Shown: positions 17,834 to 27,172 of the stretch, one piece after another | Layout of the letters: each line of letters begins with the position of its first letter | Position numbering within the stretch: the stretch's first letter is position 1 | Origin: Chengkuizengella marina | Lineage (GTDB): Bacteria > Bacillota > Bacilli > Paenibacillales > KCTC-33759 | Assembly (NCBI RefSeq): GCF_009910845.1 | Contig: NZ_SIJB01000007.1 | Location: forward strand, 62,001 to 126,000 | Reading direction: 5' to 3' | Length of the DNA stretch: 64,000 nucleotides | The notes under the pieces: generated by a model | What the model was told of the DNA's origin: nothing | Databases searched by the model: none | Seen by the model: only the letters and a program-made list of their open reading frames with translations | Program-made: the position numbers and the translations under genes

Positions 17834-18481
17834 ATGAAATATGAAGTGAAGTCAATAAATATTGGGAAGTCAAAACAAATAGATGATGGATTAATTTCAG
17901 CCATAAATAAATTTCCTATAGCAGAAAAAGTATATGTTTCTTCTACAATTATCAATGGAGATGAACAAGCTGACCTAGAACATCACGGTGGAAAAGATCA
18001 GGTGTTATGTTTATATTGTTATGATTATTACGAGCATTGGGAGCAACAGTTGAATCATAAAGTAGAAATTCCGTCTTTTGGTGAAAATCTCACTGTAAAG
18101 GGCATTTCCGAGGATGATATATGTATTGGTGATATTTTTGAACTTGGGGAAACCAAGCTACAAGTGAGTTTGCCGAGACAACCTTGTAGAGTTTTAGCAA
18201 AAAAATTTAACAATGATAAATTCGCAAAGATGGTTAGTGACAGTGGATATACCGGTTTTTATTTTCGTGTGTTAAAAGAAGGATATATTAAACCAGGAGA
18301 CACCTTAAAACTTATCCAAAGACATCCTGAACAACTGTCTGTTTCTGATGTAAATAAACTGCATTATACAAATCAAAAAAATATAGATTTATTGAAAAGA
18401 GCCATAAAAGTTGTAGAATTAAAAACTTCCTTACGAGAGAAGTTCCAAAAAAGATTAGAAGAAATTTTAAATAGCAACTAA
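17834..18481 (+). CDS. MOSC domain protein (YiiM-like)
   Basis: Cytosolic 215-residue MOSC protein, resembling YiiM-type molybdenum-cofactor sulfurase C-terminal proteins involved in reducing N-hydroxylated compounds. HHGGKDQVLCLY, SFGENLTVKG, DICIGD and the conserved Cys in SLPRQPCRVLAKKF are the family marks, followed by a helical 3-alpha domain. ATG 17834 follows GGGAG at 5 bases; GTG 17822 overlaps it. It stands alone between terminators. Confidence 0.88.
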   Translation: MKYEVKSINIGKSKQIDDGLISAINKFPIAEKVYVSSTIINGDEQADLEHHGGKDQVLCLYCYDYYEHWEQQLNHKVEIPSFGENLTVKGISEDDICIGDIFELGETKLQVSLPRQPCRVLAKKFNNDKFAKMVSDSGYTGFYFRVLKEGYIKPGDTLKLIQRHPEQLSVSDVNKLHYTNQKNIDLLKRAIKVVELKTSLREKFQKRLEEILNSN

Positions 18482-18534
18482 TTTGTACGACACTAATTAT
18501 ATACATAAAATGATGAACTGAGTGGTCATTTTAG

Positions 18535-18567
18535 GAAGACTCTATCTTTGAGGGTCTTCTTTATTTT
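18535..18567 (+). terminator. Rho-independent terminator
   Basis: GAAGAC stem pairing with GTCTTC, then TTTATTTT, 53 bases after the MOSC gene. Confidence 0.75.
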
Positions 18568-18613
18568 ATTTAAATAACGATTCTCCAATTTTTTTATGGT
18601 AACAATTGTAATA

Positions 18614-18642
18614 TTGACATAATGAAAAATATCCATTATTGT
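18614..18642 (+). promoter_or_regulatory. promoter of gntR-ABC unit
   Basis: TTGACA (18614-18619), 17-base spacer, TATTGT (18637-18642); the -10 overlaps the left arm of the operator. Confidence 0.55.
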
Positions 18643-18679
18643 ATTAAGTGTACCATTTGATATAGTACATTTAATACAA
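18639..18679 (+). promoter_or_regulatory. inverted-repeat operator, YtrA-type
   Basis: Two 15-base arms, 18639-18653 and 18665-18679, match each other as inverted repeats in 14 of 15 positions (TTGTATTAAGTGTAC against TTGTATTAAATGTAC) around an 11-base spacer. It covers the -10 and start region of the promoter directly before the GntR gene, as expected for autorepression. Confidence 0.75.
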
Positions 18680-18696
18680 ACGAGGGAGGAAATCAT

Positions 18697-19107
18697 ATGT
18701 TAGTACATATCGATCAAAAAAGTCAAACTCCCATTTATGAACAGATTATTAAACAGATTAAAGAACTTAAAGTGAAAGGAATTCTTCAAGTGAATGAGAA
18801 ACTACCTTCTGTTAGAGAATTATCTTCCATTCTGTTGGTCAATCCTAATACAGTAAGTAAGGCTTATCAGGAGTTGGAACGGCAAGAGGTGATTGTCACA
18901 CTTCGAGGAAAAGGGACTTTCATTTCAGATCAACCTGTTTCTAATTTAGATTCTAAGAAAATGGAAGAGTTAAAAAAAACGATAAAGCAAGTTTTAATTG
19001 AAGCAAAGTATTATGGGGTATCTAAAGAACAATTAACTGAATGGCTTGATGAGCTGGATAAGGAGTTAGGGGGCGGAACAGATGTTAAGAGTTCAAAACT
19101 TAAGTAA
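18697..19107 (+). CDS. GntR-family regulator, YtrA subfamily
   Basis: Short 136-residue GntR repressor: a winged helix (PIYEQIIKQIKELKVKG, LPSVRELSSILLVNPNTVSKAYQELE, GKGTFIS) plus only ~40 extra residues, the YtrA layout. YtrA-type regulators control neighbouring ABC transporters that respond to cell-wall antibiotics. Its gene overlaps the ATPase gene by 26 bases. The palindrome at 18639-18679 is the likely binding site. Confidence 0.88.
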   Translation: MLVHIDQKSQTPIYEQIIKQIKELKVKGILQVNEKLPSVRELSSILLVNPNTVSKAYQELERQEVIVTLRGKGTFISDQPVSNLDSKKMEELKKTIKQVLIEAKYYGVSKEQLTEWLDELDKELGGGTDVKSSKLK

Positions 19108-19963
19108 AACAATTCAAGGTCATAAAGTTCTAGACAATATATCCTTTGAGATTCAACCTGGAAAAATCATAGGTTTAGTAGGTAGAAATGGTGTTGGAAA
19201 AACAACATTATTAAGAACAATTGTAGGGATTTTAACCCCTAATGATGGAGATACATGTTTTGAAGGCCAAAGTATTTATACAAATCCAAGTATAAAACAA
19301 CATATGGTGTTTGTTCCCGATTCACCTGAAGCTTTAAAAAATTATTCAATTTCTGAAATTGTAAAGCTTTATGAATGGATGTATCCCAATTTTGATCCAA
19401 ATTATTTTTATAGTTTATTAGAAAAGTTCTCACTAAATCAGGGGAAGAAGATCGGGAAGTACTCTAAAGGGATGAAAGCTTTATTCTCACTTGTGTTGGC
19501 TTTTTCAACAAAGGCAAAACTTATCATTCTGGATGAACCAACAGATGGTTTAGATGTCATTATTAAAAAACAAATTTTACGTTATGTCTTAGAAGAAGTT
19601 TCTGAAGGGAATACATCAATTCTGATTTCATCCCATCGTTTAGATGAGTTAGAACAAATTACAGATACAATCATGGTAATGAAAGAGGGAAGGATCGAGT
19701 CCCATAATGAACTAGTGGATATGAAAAGTAAATATAAAAAAATCCAGGTTGTTTTTAAAGAAAATTTACCTGAGTCAATTGAAGTTTTAGATGAGGTAAA
19801 GCAGATTAATCAAATAGGACGTGTATATACTTTGTTACTCTCAGATAAAAATGATGATATTTCTCAATTGATAAAAAAAGAACAACCGTTGCTCTTCGAA
19901 GAACTCCCAATCACGTTAGAGGATATTTTTGTAGCAAAGCTAGGAGGTGAGGAACATGTTTAA
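19082..19963 (+). CDS. ABC transporter ATP-binding protein (YtrB-like)
   Basis: ATPase of 293 residues: Walker A GRNGVGKTT, degenerate signature YSKGMKA, Walker B LIILDEPTDGLD and H-loop SSHR, followed by a ~90-residue C-terminal part. The SKGM signature fits ABC-2 type exporters. It pairs with the permease that starts before its end. Regulator, ATPase and permease overlap, so they are made together. The substrate is unknown; antibiotic or peptide efflux is inferred from the YtrA context. Confidence 0.88.
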   Translation: MLRVQNLSKTIQGHKVLDNISFEIQPGKIIGLVGRNGVGKTTLLRTIVGILTPNDGDTCFEGQSIYTNPSIKQHMVFVPDSPEALKNYSISEIVKLYEWMYPNFDPNYFYSLLEKFSLNQGKKIGKYSKGMKALFSLVLAFSTKAKLIILDEPTDGLDVIIKKQILRYVLEEVSEGNTSILISSHRLDELEQITDTIMVMKEGRIESHNELVDMKSKYKKIQVVFKENLPESIEVLDEVKQINQIGRVYTLLLSDKNDDISQLIKKEQPLLFEELPITLEDIFVAKLGGEEHV

Positions 19964-21056
19964 TAAAACATTATGGTATAAAGATTATAAACAGACAAAG
20001 TTCATCTTATGGTCGATTTGGGCTGTATTATTTTTGGGAATGCCGGTTCAGGTAATTACACGATTGCAAAATCTAAGGGAATATGAAAAAAACGAACTTT
20101 TGATCAATCCAAATTTCAAAATCTATACAGACTACTTTTATAATAGTGTTCTTAATTTCAATTCCATCTATGTTGTGTTAGTAATCTTAATTTTTATTTT
20201 AGCAAGCCTACTAATCGGGTCTGAAAGAGGAAATAAAACAAATGATTTTACTTTTTCACTTCCTTTTTCACGTAAACAAATATTTTTATCAAAGTGGATG
20301 ATTGGAACTACATTTATTGTTTCAGCGTTTATATTTAATTTTATATTTGCTCAAGTTATTATTTATTTTTCTGAATATCAAAACATGTTAGATTTTGAAT
20401 GGTCGTTTATATATTTCGTCTATCCATTTATGGCTTTTGTGGCACTTTATGTTTTTGCCTTATTTTTTGGCACGATTACAGGTGGATTCATTTATCAAGC
20501 TGCGTTAACTTTTATTTTTTTCATATTTCCTTCAGGTATTTATATCTTATTGGAAAGTTTTTCGCAAACGATATTAAATAAGGAGTTATACGTCTTTTAC
20601 AACAAATTTGATGTGTGGTTTTTAGGTAATTATTTAGATATAAGTTCTTATACTTCTAAAAATTTATTTTTTAATACAGTACATCAATATAACATGATTG
20701 AAGATGGTTTTTACTCCTTTCAATCATATGACTACCAGTTTAATTATTACTTTTTGTTTATTCCTATTTTGTACACACTAATTCTATTAACATTAAGTGT
20801 ATTGTTGTATGAAAGAAACAAAGTGGAGAATAATGGTAAATTTTTATTGTTTTCACAATTAAATAAGTTCTTTATGTTTGGCATTGTTATCTGTTTTGCA
20901 TTATTAGGGGGGATCATTGGAACAGCATTTGTTCCATTTCGCTTAAATGAATTAAATAATTTGTTTTATCTTTTTGGGTTTATTGGATTTGGGATATTAT
21001 CATATTATTTCACTAGGAAACTGTACAATATGAATTTGAAAATTAGCAGCAGATAA
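19956..21056 (+). CDS. ABC-2 type transporter permease
   Basis: Membrane partner of the preceding ATPase, 366 residues with about six to seven segments, a cytoplasmic loop SERGNKTNDFTFSLPFSRKQIFLSKW typical of ABC-2 permeases, and a large hydrophilic loop around residues 190-250. ATG 19956 lies 8 bases after GGAGG; GTG 19947 overlaps that site. Its beginning overlaps the ATPase gene by 8 bases. Confidence 0.83.
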   Translation: MFNKTLWYKDYKQTKFILWSIWAVLFLGMPVQVITRLQNLREYEKNELLINPNFKIYTDYFYNSVLNFNSIYVVLVILIFILASLLIGSERGNKTNDFTFSLPFSRKQIFLSKWMIGTTFIVSAFIFNFIFAQVIIYFSEYQNMLDFEWSFIYFVYPFMAFVALYVFALFFGTITGGFIYQAALTFIFFIFPSGIYILLESFSQTILNKELYVFYNKFDVWFLGNYLDISSYTSKNLFFNTVHQYNMIEDGFYSFQSYDYQFNYYFLFIPILYTLILLTLSVLLYERNKVENNGKFLLFSQLNKFFMFGIVICFALLGGIIGTAFVPFRLNELNNLFYLFGFIGFGILSYYFTRKLYNMNLKISSR

Positions 21057-21091
21057 AGAAAAATTATACATCAAAAGAGGGAGGGATTTTC

Positions 21092-21793
21092 GTGATTCAG
21101 ATGAAGCAAATTAATCATCAATTTATAATAGGAAAAAAGAAAAGAAAAACAATTGTACCCGTATTAGAAAATGTAAATTTTCAAATTAAACAAGGAGAAA
21201 TCGTAACCATTGTAGGTAAAAGTGGATCTGGAAAATCTACTTTATTGAATTTATTAAGTGGATATATTAGACCTACCAATGGTGAAATCTTTATTAAAGA
21301 TCAAAACGTAACGAAATTGAGTGAAGGAGATTGGGCTGATTTTCGGATTCAAAATTTAGGGTTTATTTTTCAAAGTTTTCAACTAATCCCAAGTATGACA
21401 GCTTATCAAAATATTGAACTTCCTTTAATTTTAAAAGGGGCCAGTAATATTGCAAGGAAACAGCAAGCACTGGACATGTTAGAGATGGTTGGATTATCAG
21501 ACCATGCAGATTATTATCCTAATGAATTATCTGGTGGACAGCAGCAACGTGTCAGCATTGCTAGAGCATTAGTTGTAAAACCACCTATTATTTTGGCAGA
21601 CGAACCTACAGGTAGTTTAGATAGTGAAAATGAACAGGAATTATTAAATTTTATTCAAAAACTTAACAGAGATTTAAACATTACATTTTTAATTATTACA
21701 CATGACGATCAGGTTGCAGCCATTGGACATCGCACGCTTCTCATCAAAGATGGAAAACTACAGGAGGAAAAGGTTCATGAAGTTCATAGATAA
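21092..21793 (+). CDS. ABC transporter ATP-binding protein (MacB/LolD type)
   Basis: Stand-alone 233-residue ATPase: Walker A GKSGSGKST, Q-loop FIFQSFQLIP, signature LSGGQQQRVSIARAL, Walker B IILADEPTGSLD, H-loop ITHD. This is the MacB/LolD class that drives mechanotransmission with FtsX-like permeases. It starts at GTG with AGGGAGGG ahead, 35 bases after the ABC-2 permease, and overlaps the permease gene at 21777 by 17 bases. Confidence 0.92.
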   Translation: MIQMKQINHQFIIGKKKRKTIVPVLENVNFQIKQGEIVTIVGKSGSGKSTLLNLLSGYIRPTNGEIFIKDQNVTKLSEGDWADFRIQNLGFIFQSFQLIPSMTAYQNIELPLILKGASNIARKQQALDMLEMVGLSDHADYYPNELSGGQQQRVSIARALVVKPPIILADEPTGSLDSENEQELLNFIQKLNRDLNITFLIITHDDQVAAIGHRTLLIKDGKLQEEKVHEVHR

Positions 21794-23126
21794 AATTCGT
21801 TTTGTAAGACAAAATATGAAGAAAAATCGTATGCGTGTTTTTATGACCGTCTTGGCTACTGCAATTGGGTGTGCTTTTTTAATTATGTTAGCATCTGTAG
21901 GGTTTGGTTTGCAGAAAAGTATCATTACAGATCTTACGGAAGGTAAAGTTTTAAATGAAATTTATATTCATGGAAAAGAAGATCCAGGCCCTGAGAATAA
22001 GTCATATATGAGTGATAAAGATATAGAGTACTTTGAATCTATTGATAATGTAAAGGCTGTTACAAGATTACAATATTTACATTACAGTCAAGAAGCGGTT
22101 GTAAGTATAGAAGATTACCAAATTCAACCAAGAGTAGCTGTTTCTTATTTTCCAGCAGAAGTTGAAATGGGAATGGAATTAAGTGAAGGAAGGCTTCCTT
22201 CCACTGATAATGAAGTACTTGTGGGTTATAATTTTAAAGAATATTTGGAGAAACCCTCAGAGGATGCTAATGAACCTAAGGTAAGTTATGAAGATGAATT
22301 AATAGGACAAAACTTACAATTAAAAATAAGAAAATTTGATCAGACAGGGAATATTGAATACAAAACAATTCCCCTGAAAGTTGTAGGTATTAAAGAAAAG
22401 TTGGCAAATGAGTTTGATAAGGATACAAATATCACAATATCTGATGCACTATTCCAGCAAATTGAAGAGTTCACACAAACGAAAAAAGGGGAAGTTTTAT
22501 TTCAAGAAATAGAATATGAAGAAGATTATTTAGATGGTGTCCAATTAAATGGAGAGAGACTATATGATAGAGTTTCTGTTTATACACAAAATGTAGAGCA
22601 AGTGAAAGGCGTAAGTGAAGAAATAAGAGAAAAGGGATATATTAATACTTCAGTAACTGATCAAATTCAAGAGATTAATACATTATTTTTAGTCATGAAA
22701 ATAGGTTTGATTTTTGTAGGAACGATTGCTTTGATTATTGCATCCATCGGAATTTTTAATACGATGACTATGGCAGTCACTGAGCGATCATCAGATATTG
22801 GAATTATGAAAGCCATTGGAGCCCATCCTTCTACAATTAGGCAAATCTTTTTGATCGAAAGTAGTTATATAGGGATTTTAGGTGCATTGATAGGTACTGT
22901 TAGTGCATTTGTTTTAAGTAAGGCAGTGAATATCGGTTTACCATTTCTTATTGAAACGATGTCAGAAGAATCCTCACCAGAAGGGTTAATGTTTTCATAC
23001 ATTCCATTATCTTTGGTTGTAATTTCAGCTTCAATTAGTATTCTAGTAGCCGTTTTCTCAGGGTGGAGACCAGCTAAAAAGGCGACATCAGTTGATGTAT
23101 TAAAAGCGATGCGCAGGGATTTATAA
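21777..23126 (+). CDS. ABC transporter permease (MacB/FtsX type)
   Basis: Permease of 449 residues: an N-terminal membrane segment (MTVLATAIGCAFLIMLAS), a ~240-residue extracytoplasmic MacB-PCD-like domain and three C-terminal segments with the FtsX motif TMTMAVTERSSDIGIMKAIGA. ATG 21777 follows AGGAGG inside the ATPase gene; the longer frame from 21702 reads through ATPase sequence and is rejected. It probably handles a peptide or lipid-like toxic compound; no adjacent two-component system is present. Confidence 0.9.
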   Translation: MKFIDKIRFVRQNMKKNRMRVFMTVLATAIGCAFLIMLASVGFGLQKSIITDLTEGKVLNEIYIHGKEDPGPENKSYMSDKDIEYFESIDNVKAVTRLQYLHYSQEAVVSIEDYQIQPRVAVSYFPAEVEMGMELSEGRLPSTDNEVLVGYNFKEYLEKPSEDANEPKVSYEDELIGQNLQLKIRKFDQTGNIEYKTIPLKVVGIKEKLANEFDKDTNITISDALFQQIEEFTQTKKGEVLFQEIEYEEDYLDGVQLNGERLYDRVSVYTQNVEQVKGVSEEIREKGYINTSVTDQIQEINTLFLVMKIGLIFVGTIALIIASIGIFNTMTMAVTERSSDIGIMKAIGAHPSTIRQIFLIESSYIGILGALIGTVSAFVLSKAVNIGLPFLIETMSEESSPEGLMFSYIPLSLVVISASISILVAVFSGWRPAKKATSVDVLKAMRRDL

Positions 23127-23209
23127 CTTACCATATACAATGGAGATAGTTAGAATTACAAACGGAGAAATATAGATAACATATAAAAATATATAAAGTA
23201 ATTTTTGTG

Positions 23210-23236
23210 AAAAGCACCTGAAGGGGTGCTTTTATC
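23210..23236 (+). terminator. Rho-independent terminator
   Basis: AAAAGCACC/GGTGCTTTT stem followed by ATCTTTG, 84 bases after the permease gene. Confidence 0.8.
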
Positions 23237-23283
23237 TTTGTATAAATATTAATTTAAAATTGAATATATATTCATATTTCTGA

Positions 23284-23303
23284 AATGTGATGTCTATCAC
23301 ATT
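23284..23303. promoter_or_regulatory. Fnr/CRP-type palindrome
   Basis: AATGTGATGTCTATCACATT contains a perfect TGTGA-N6-TCACA, the consensus for Fnr/CRP-family regulators (Bacillus Fnr uses this site), with 7-base arms. It is about 450 bases before the first oxidoreductase gene. Confidence 0.65.
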
Positions 23304-23482
23304 TTGATATCTGGTAAGGTTTTACAAGTTAAATTAGAAAAAAAATCCTATTTTGAAAAATTAAATAATTATTTAATTTAAAATGAAAAGTCACCTTACA
23401 TCTTATGAATCGAATAGATGATTTATAAAATTTATAGAATTCAAAGTTTTTATTTTAACTAAATAAAAAGTCTATCTTACAA

Positions 23483-23502
23483 TAATGAAAATGCTTTCAT
23501 TA
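23483..23502. promoter_or_regulatory. cre-like palindrome
   Basis: TAATGAAAATGCTTTCATTA has perfect 8-base arms. The inner TGAAAATGCTTTCA differs from the CcpA cre consensus only in the central CG (TG here). Confidence 0.5.
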
Positions 23503-23750
23503 TAAGGTTTATTTTATGAAATACAAATTAAATTTTAACTGTTATACTACACATCATATCCTGTTATATATCAAGATATGTGACAATAGCACAGTATGTA
23601 AACTATTTATTATGAATATATAACATAATTGTTGCCATAATTTCGAGGTACTGTTATTATAAAACTACACATGTATAATTAATTATTATGATCGATAACT
23701 AATCATTGGGAATTATGAACATGATGATATGGGAGAAAGGGGATAAATGG

Positions 23751-24755
23751 ATGAATTCACTTCCAAAAGTAAACGAATTAGGTTTTTTTGAGATTCGTTT
23801 GGAATCCATAGGTGGTTTAGGTGCCAACTTAGCAGGTAAAATGCTTGCAGAAGCAGGAGTTGTTGGTGCTGGTTTTAATGGGGTAAGCTTTTCATCATAT
23901 GGATCTGAGAAAAAAGGATCACCTGTAAAAGCACATATCCGCTTTTGCGATATAAATGCCAACATTCGTGATACTACACCTGTTGAGAGACCTCATGTTG
24001 TTGGGGTATTCCACGAAGCACTTGCAAAAACAATCAACGTAATTAGTGGACTTTATGAAGATAGCATCGTATTAGTAAATTCAAACAAGTCACCTGATCA
24101 ATTGAAGGAAAATTTCAACATGTTAGGTGGAACCATTGCTGTTATTGATGCAACTGGAATTTCACTTGAAGAGAAAAATCGTGTAAACATGGCTATGCTT
24201 GGTGGATTATTCAGACTATGTGATTTTCTTGATCCACAAATCATGCGTGATGTCATTGAAAAGTCCCTAGGTAAAAAGTATCCGCAAGCAGTTGCACCAG
24301 CGATTCGTACTTTTGATCGAGGTTATAATGAAGTTCAGTTCAAAACTTTTGAATTATCTGAAGGTGAAGAAATGCCTGCATTTACAAGAAGTGATGAGCC
24401 TGTACTAGGTTATGAAACTCAACCAATGGGCGGAGTAATTACGAATCCAGGGAACAGTATTTTAAAAGATTTAAGTATTTCTAGAGCAGGTATGCTTCCA
24501 CACTTTGATGAGAACACATGTATACACTGTGCTTCTTGTGATAATGTATGTCCTGATTTTTGTTTTGTTTGGGATGAGCAACAAGATAAAAAAGGTAGAC
24601 CTCAAATGTTCTTACAAGGAATTGATTATCAATATTGTAAAGGTTGTTTGAAATGTGTAACTGCATGTCCGACAGAAGCACTATCTTCTCACCGTGAAGA
24701 AGAGGGATATGCTGAAGAGCATAGAGTTCCACATGTTTTTAATCTAGCAAAATAA
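23751..24755 (+). CDS. 2-oxoacid:ferredoxin oxidoreductase, gamma-delta fusion subunit
   Basis: Electron-transfer half of a pyruvate/2-oxoacid:ferredoxin oxidoreductase, 334 residues. Residues ~8-190 are the gamma domain (SIGGLGANLAGKMLAEA, SSYGSEKKGSPVKAHIR). The C-terminal ~80 residues are a delta-type 2[4Fe-4S] ferredoxin with CIHCASCDNVCP and CKGCLKCVTACP. ATG 23751 follows AAAGGGG at 8 bases; the longer frame from 23706 has no ribosome site. The alpha-beta fusion partner starts 29 bases later. Confidence 0.88.
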   Translation: MNSLPKVNELGFFEIRLESIGGLGANLAGKMLAEAGVVGAGFNGVSFSSYGSEKKGSPVKAHIRFCDINANIRDTTPVERPHVVGVFHEALAKTINVISGLYEDSIVLVNSNKSPDQLKENFNMLGGTIAVIDATGISLEEKNRVNMAMLGGLFRLCDFLDPQIMRDVIEKSLGKKYPQAVAPAIRTFDRGYNEVQFKTFELSEGEEMPAFTRSDEPVLGYETQPMGGVITNPGNSILKDLSISRAGMLPHFDENTCIHCASCDNVCPDFCFVWDEQQDKKGRPQMFLQGIDYQYCKGCLKCVTACPTEALSSHREEEGYAEEHRVPHVFNLAK

Positions 24756-24784
24756 AATTTGAATAGTGAAGAGGTGAGATTTAG

Positions 24785-27091
24785 ATGGCGATAGAAATGA
24801 ATAATGAAAAAACAACGGATAAAGTAGAACAACGTGTTGTTTATGAATCTGGCAATGAAATGGCAGCTTATGCAGCACACCAGATTAATTATCATATTAT
24901 GGGATACTTTCCTATATCTCCTTCAACGGAGGTAGCACAATTTTTAGATTTAATGAAAACAAGCGGACAGCATGATATTGTATTAATTCCTGCAGATGGT
25001 GAACACGGATCAGCAGGTGTTTGTTATGGAGCTTCCTCAGCTGGAGGCCGTGTATTTAACGCAACGAGTGCAAATGGGTATTTATATATGTTAGAACAGA
25101 TGCCAGTACAATCTGGTACTCGTTTTCCAATGGTTCTAAATTTAGTCTGTCGCTCCGTTTCAGGTCCACTTGATATTCATGGTGATCATTCTGATTTATA
25201 TTATGCATTAAATACAGGTTGGCCTATTTTGATGTGTCGTGATCCTCAAGCCGTTTATGATATGAATATTATTGCTCTTAAACTTGCTGAAGATCCAGAG
25301 GTTCGTTTACCTGTGATGGTTGCACAGGATGGATATTTCACTTCCCACCAAAAACGTAGGGTTATGACGATGAAGGATCGTTCAGACGTACTAAACTTTG
25401 TAGGAGAGAAAGCACCTGAAGGATATCCAGATACTTTAGATCGTAATCATCCTATTACAGTTGGACCTTACATGAATGAGCCAGATTATATTAATAACTG
25501 TTATCAACAATCCGAAGCCATGTATAGAGCAGAGGGTGTATATGAACGTATTCAAAAAGAATATGCTGAATTAACAGGTCGTGAATACCCTGTCTTAGAT
25601 TTATATCGTATGGAAGATGCTGAAGTGGCAGTGTTTTTGATGAATTCATCTTCAGAGATTGTAAAGGATGTAGTGGATCAGCTGCGTGAAAAAGGGATAA
25701 AGGCCGGTTCTATTGCTCCTAATATTATTCGTCCATTTCCTCAAAAACAAATTGTTGAAGCATTAAAAAATGTGAAGGCAATTACCGTAGGGGATCGTGC
25801 TGATTCTTATGGCGCTCACGGTGGAAACATGGTAAATGAAATTAAAGCCGCTTTATTTACCTATGGAAATACAACGACCAAAGTAATCAGTCGTATTTAT
25901 GGATTAGGTGGAAAAGACTTTTATGCTGAAGATGGACATCATTTCTTCCAATTAGCGATAGAAGCTGTAGAAAAAGATAAGGTAGAAGTACCTTTTGATT
26001 ATCATGGTCATACGCCTGGAGATCCAGATAAAGCACCTAAACGTGTACTTGAGCCTATGAAATACGAGGATCTTAATACAGGTCTAATTAAGGTAACTGA
26101 AGATGAGGAAGCTGGTAAATTAAAGGTAAGAATTCCGCCATTACGTCAATTAACAAAAAAGCCTAAAAGAATTGCTTCAGGTCATGGAGCATGTCCTGGC
26201 TGTGGTATATTCTCTGGATTAGAATTATTCTTTAAAGGTATTGAAGGGGACATCGTTGCTTTATTCCATACAGGTTGTGCGATGGTAGTAACAACTGGAT
26301 ATCCGTATTCAGCTCATAAAGCAACTTATATTCATAATCTATTCCAAAATGGAGCTGCAACGTTATCTGGTGTTGTTGAAATGTTCTGGGAGAGAAAACG
26401 AAGAGGTGAACTTGATCATTTAGGTTTACAAGATGATTTCACCTTTGTCATGATTACTGGTGATGGCGGTATGGATATTGGTATGGGACCAGCAATTGGT
26501 GCTGCTCTACGCAATCATAAAATGATTATCTTAGAGTATGATAATGAAGGTTATATGAATACTGGAGCGCAATTATCTTATTCCACACCTTTAGGTCATA
26601 GAACATCTACTTCAAATGTTGGTAAACATCAAGGTGGTAAACTGTTCCATCATAAAGATACTGCTCAAATTATGGCAGCTACAAATATCCCTTATGTGTT
26701 TACAGGATCAGAAGCTTATCCTCAAGACCTAGTGAAAAAAGCAGCTAAAGCACAGTGGTATGCTCAAAATGAAGGATTAGTTTATGGTAAAATTCTAATT
26801 ACTTGTCCATTAAACTGGCTGTCTGAGGAACAAGAAGGGGCAACGATCATAGATGCGGCAGTAGGCTCATGTTTCTTCCCTCTGTACGAAATTGAGAGAG
26901 GCATTACAACAATAACGTTCGATCCAGAAGCTAAGAACAAACGGATTCCATTGTCTGATTGGTTAAAAACAATGGGTAAAACGAAACATATGACAAAGCC
27001 AGAATATGAATCTGCATATAAATCCTTTGAAGATGAAGTTGACCGTCGTTGGCAAAAACTAAAAGCCAAACACGAAAATCCTTATTTATAA
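24785..27091 (+). CDS. 2-oxoacid:ferredoxin oxidoreductase, alpha-beta fusion subunit
   Basis: Catalytic half, 768 residues. Residues ~15-400 are the alpha (PYR-type) part (GYFPISPSTEVAQFLD, DGEHGSAGVCYGASSAGG). From ~450 comes the beta TPP-binding part with CPGCGIF, HTGCAMV and a late Cys (ITCPLNW) as cluster ligands, and GDGGMDIGMG with EYDNEGYMNTG for Mg-TPP. Together with the gamma-delta subunit it would oxidise pyruvate or another 2-oxoacid to the acyl-CoA and reduce ferredoxin. The oxygen-sensitive chemistry fits the Fnr-type palindromes flanking the operon. Substrate choice cannot be told. Confidence 0.88.
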   Translation: MAIEMNNEKTTDKVEQRVVYESGNEMAAYAAHQINYHIMGYFPISPSTEVAQFLDLMKTSGQHDIVLIPADGEHGSAGVCYGASSAGGRVFNATSANGYLYMLEQMPVQSGTRFPMVLNLVCRSVSGPLDIHGDHSDLYYALNTGWPILMCRDPQAVYDMNIIALKLAEDPEVRLPVMVAQDGYFTSHQKRRVMTMKDRSDVLNFVGEKAPEGYPDTLDRNHPITVGPYMNEPDYINNCYQQSEAMYRAEGVYERIQKEYAELTGREYPVLDLYRMEDAEVAVFLMNSSSEIVKDVVDQLREKGIKAGSIAPNIIRPFPQKQIVEALKNVKAITVGDRADSYGAHGGNMVNEIKAALFTYGNTTTKVISRIYGLGGKDFYAEDGHHFFQLAIEAVEKDKVEVPFDYHGHTPGDPDKAPKRVLEPMKYEDLNTGLIKVTEDEEAGKLKVRIPPLRQLTKKPKRIASGHGACPGCGIFSGLELFFKGIEGDIVALFHTGCAMVVTTGYPYSAHKATYIHNLFQNGAATLSGVVEMFWERKRRGELDHLGLQDDFTFVMITGDGGMDIGMGPAIGAALRNHKMIILEYDNEGYMNTGAQLSYSTPLGHRTSTSNVGKHQGGKLFHHKDTAQIMAATNIPYVFTGSEAYPQDLVKKAAKAQWYAQNEGLVYGKILITCPLNWLSEEQEGATIIDAAVGSCFFPLYEIERGITTITFDPEAKNKRIPLSDWLKTMGKTKHMTKPEYESAYKSFEDEVDRRWQKLKAKHENPYL

Positions 27092-27110
27092 GTGAACCCT
27101 GATTTATTAC

Positions 27111-27126
27111 TGTGATTATAATCACA
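27111..27126. promoter_or_regulatory. second Fnr/CRP-type palindrome
   Basis: TGTGATTATAATCACA is a perfect 16-base palindrome with the TGTGA-N6-TCACA pattern, 20 bases after the oxidoreductase stop and 129 bases before the next gene. Confidence 0.55.
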
Positions 27127-27172
27127 TAGTAGTCAATTTAGTTTAAATAGGGTTTATAAATTAATATTCTTC

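Larger units (their letters stand above)
23237..23750 (+). other. long AT-rich regulatory region before the oxidoreductase genes
   Basis: About 510 bases with no coding frame I can support. It holds two separate palindromes (23284-23303 and 23483-23502, listed separately) and a weaker TGTG...CACA pair at 23580-23594 with one base less between the arms. Confidence 0.6.
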
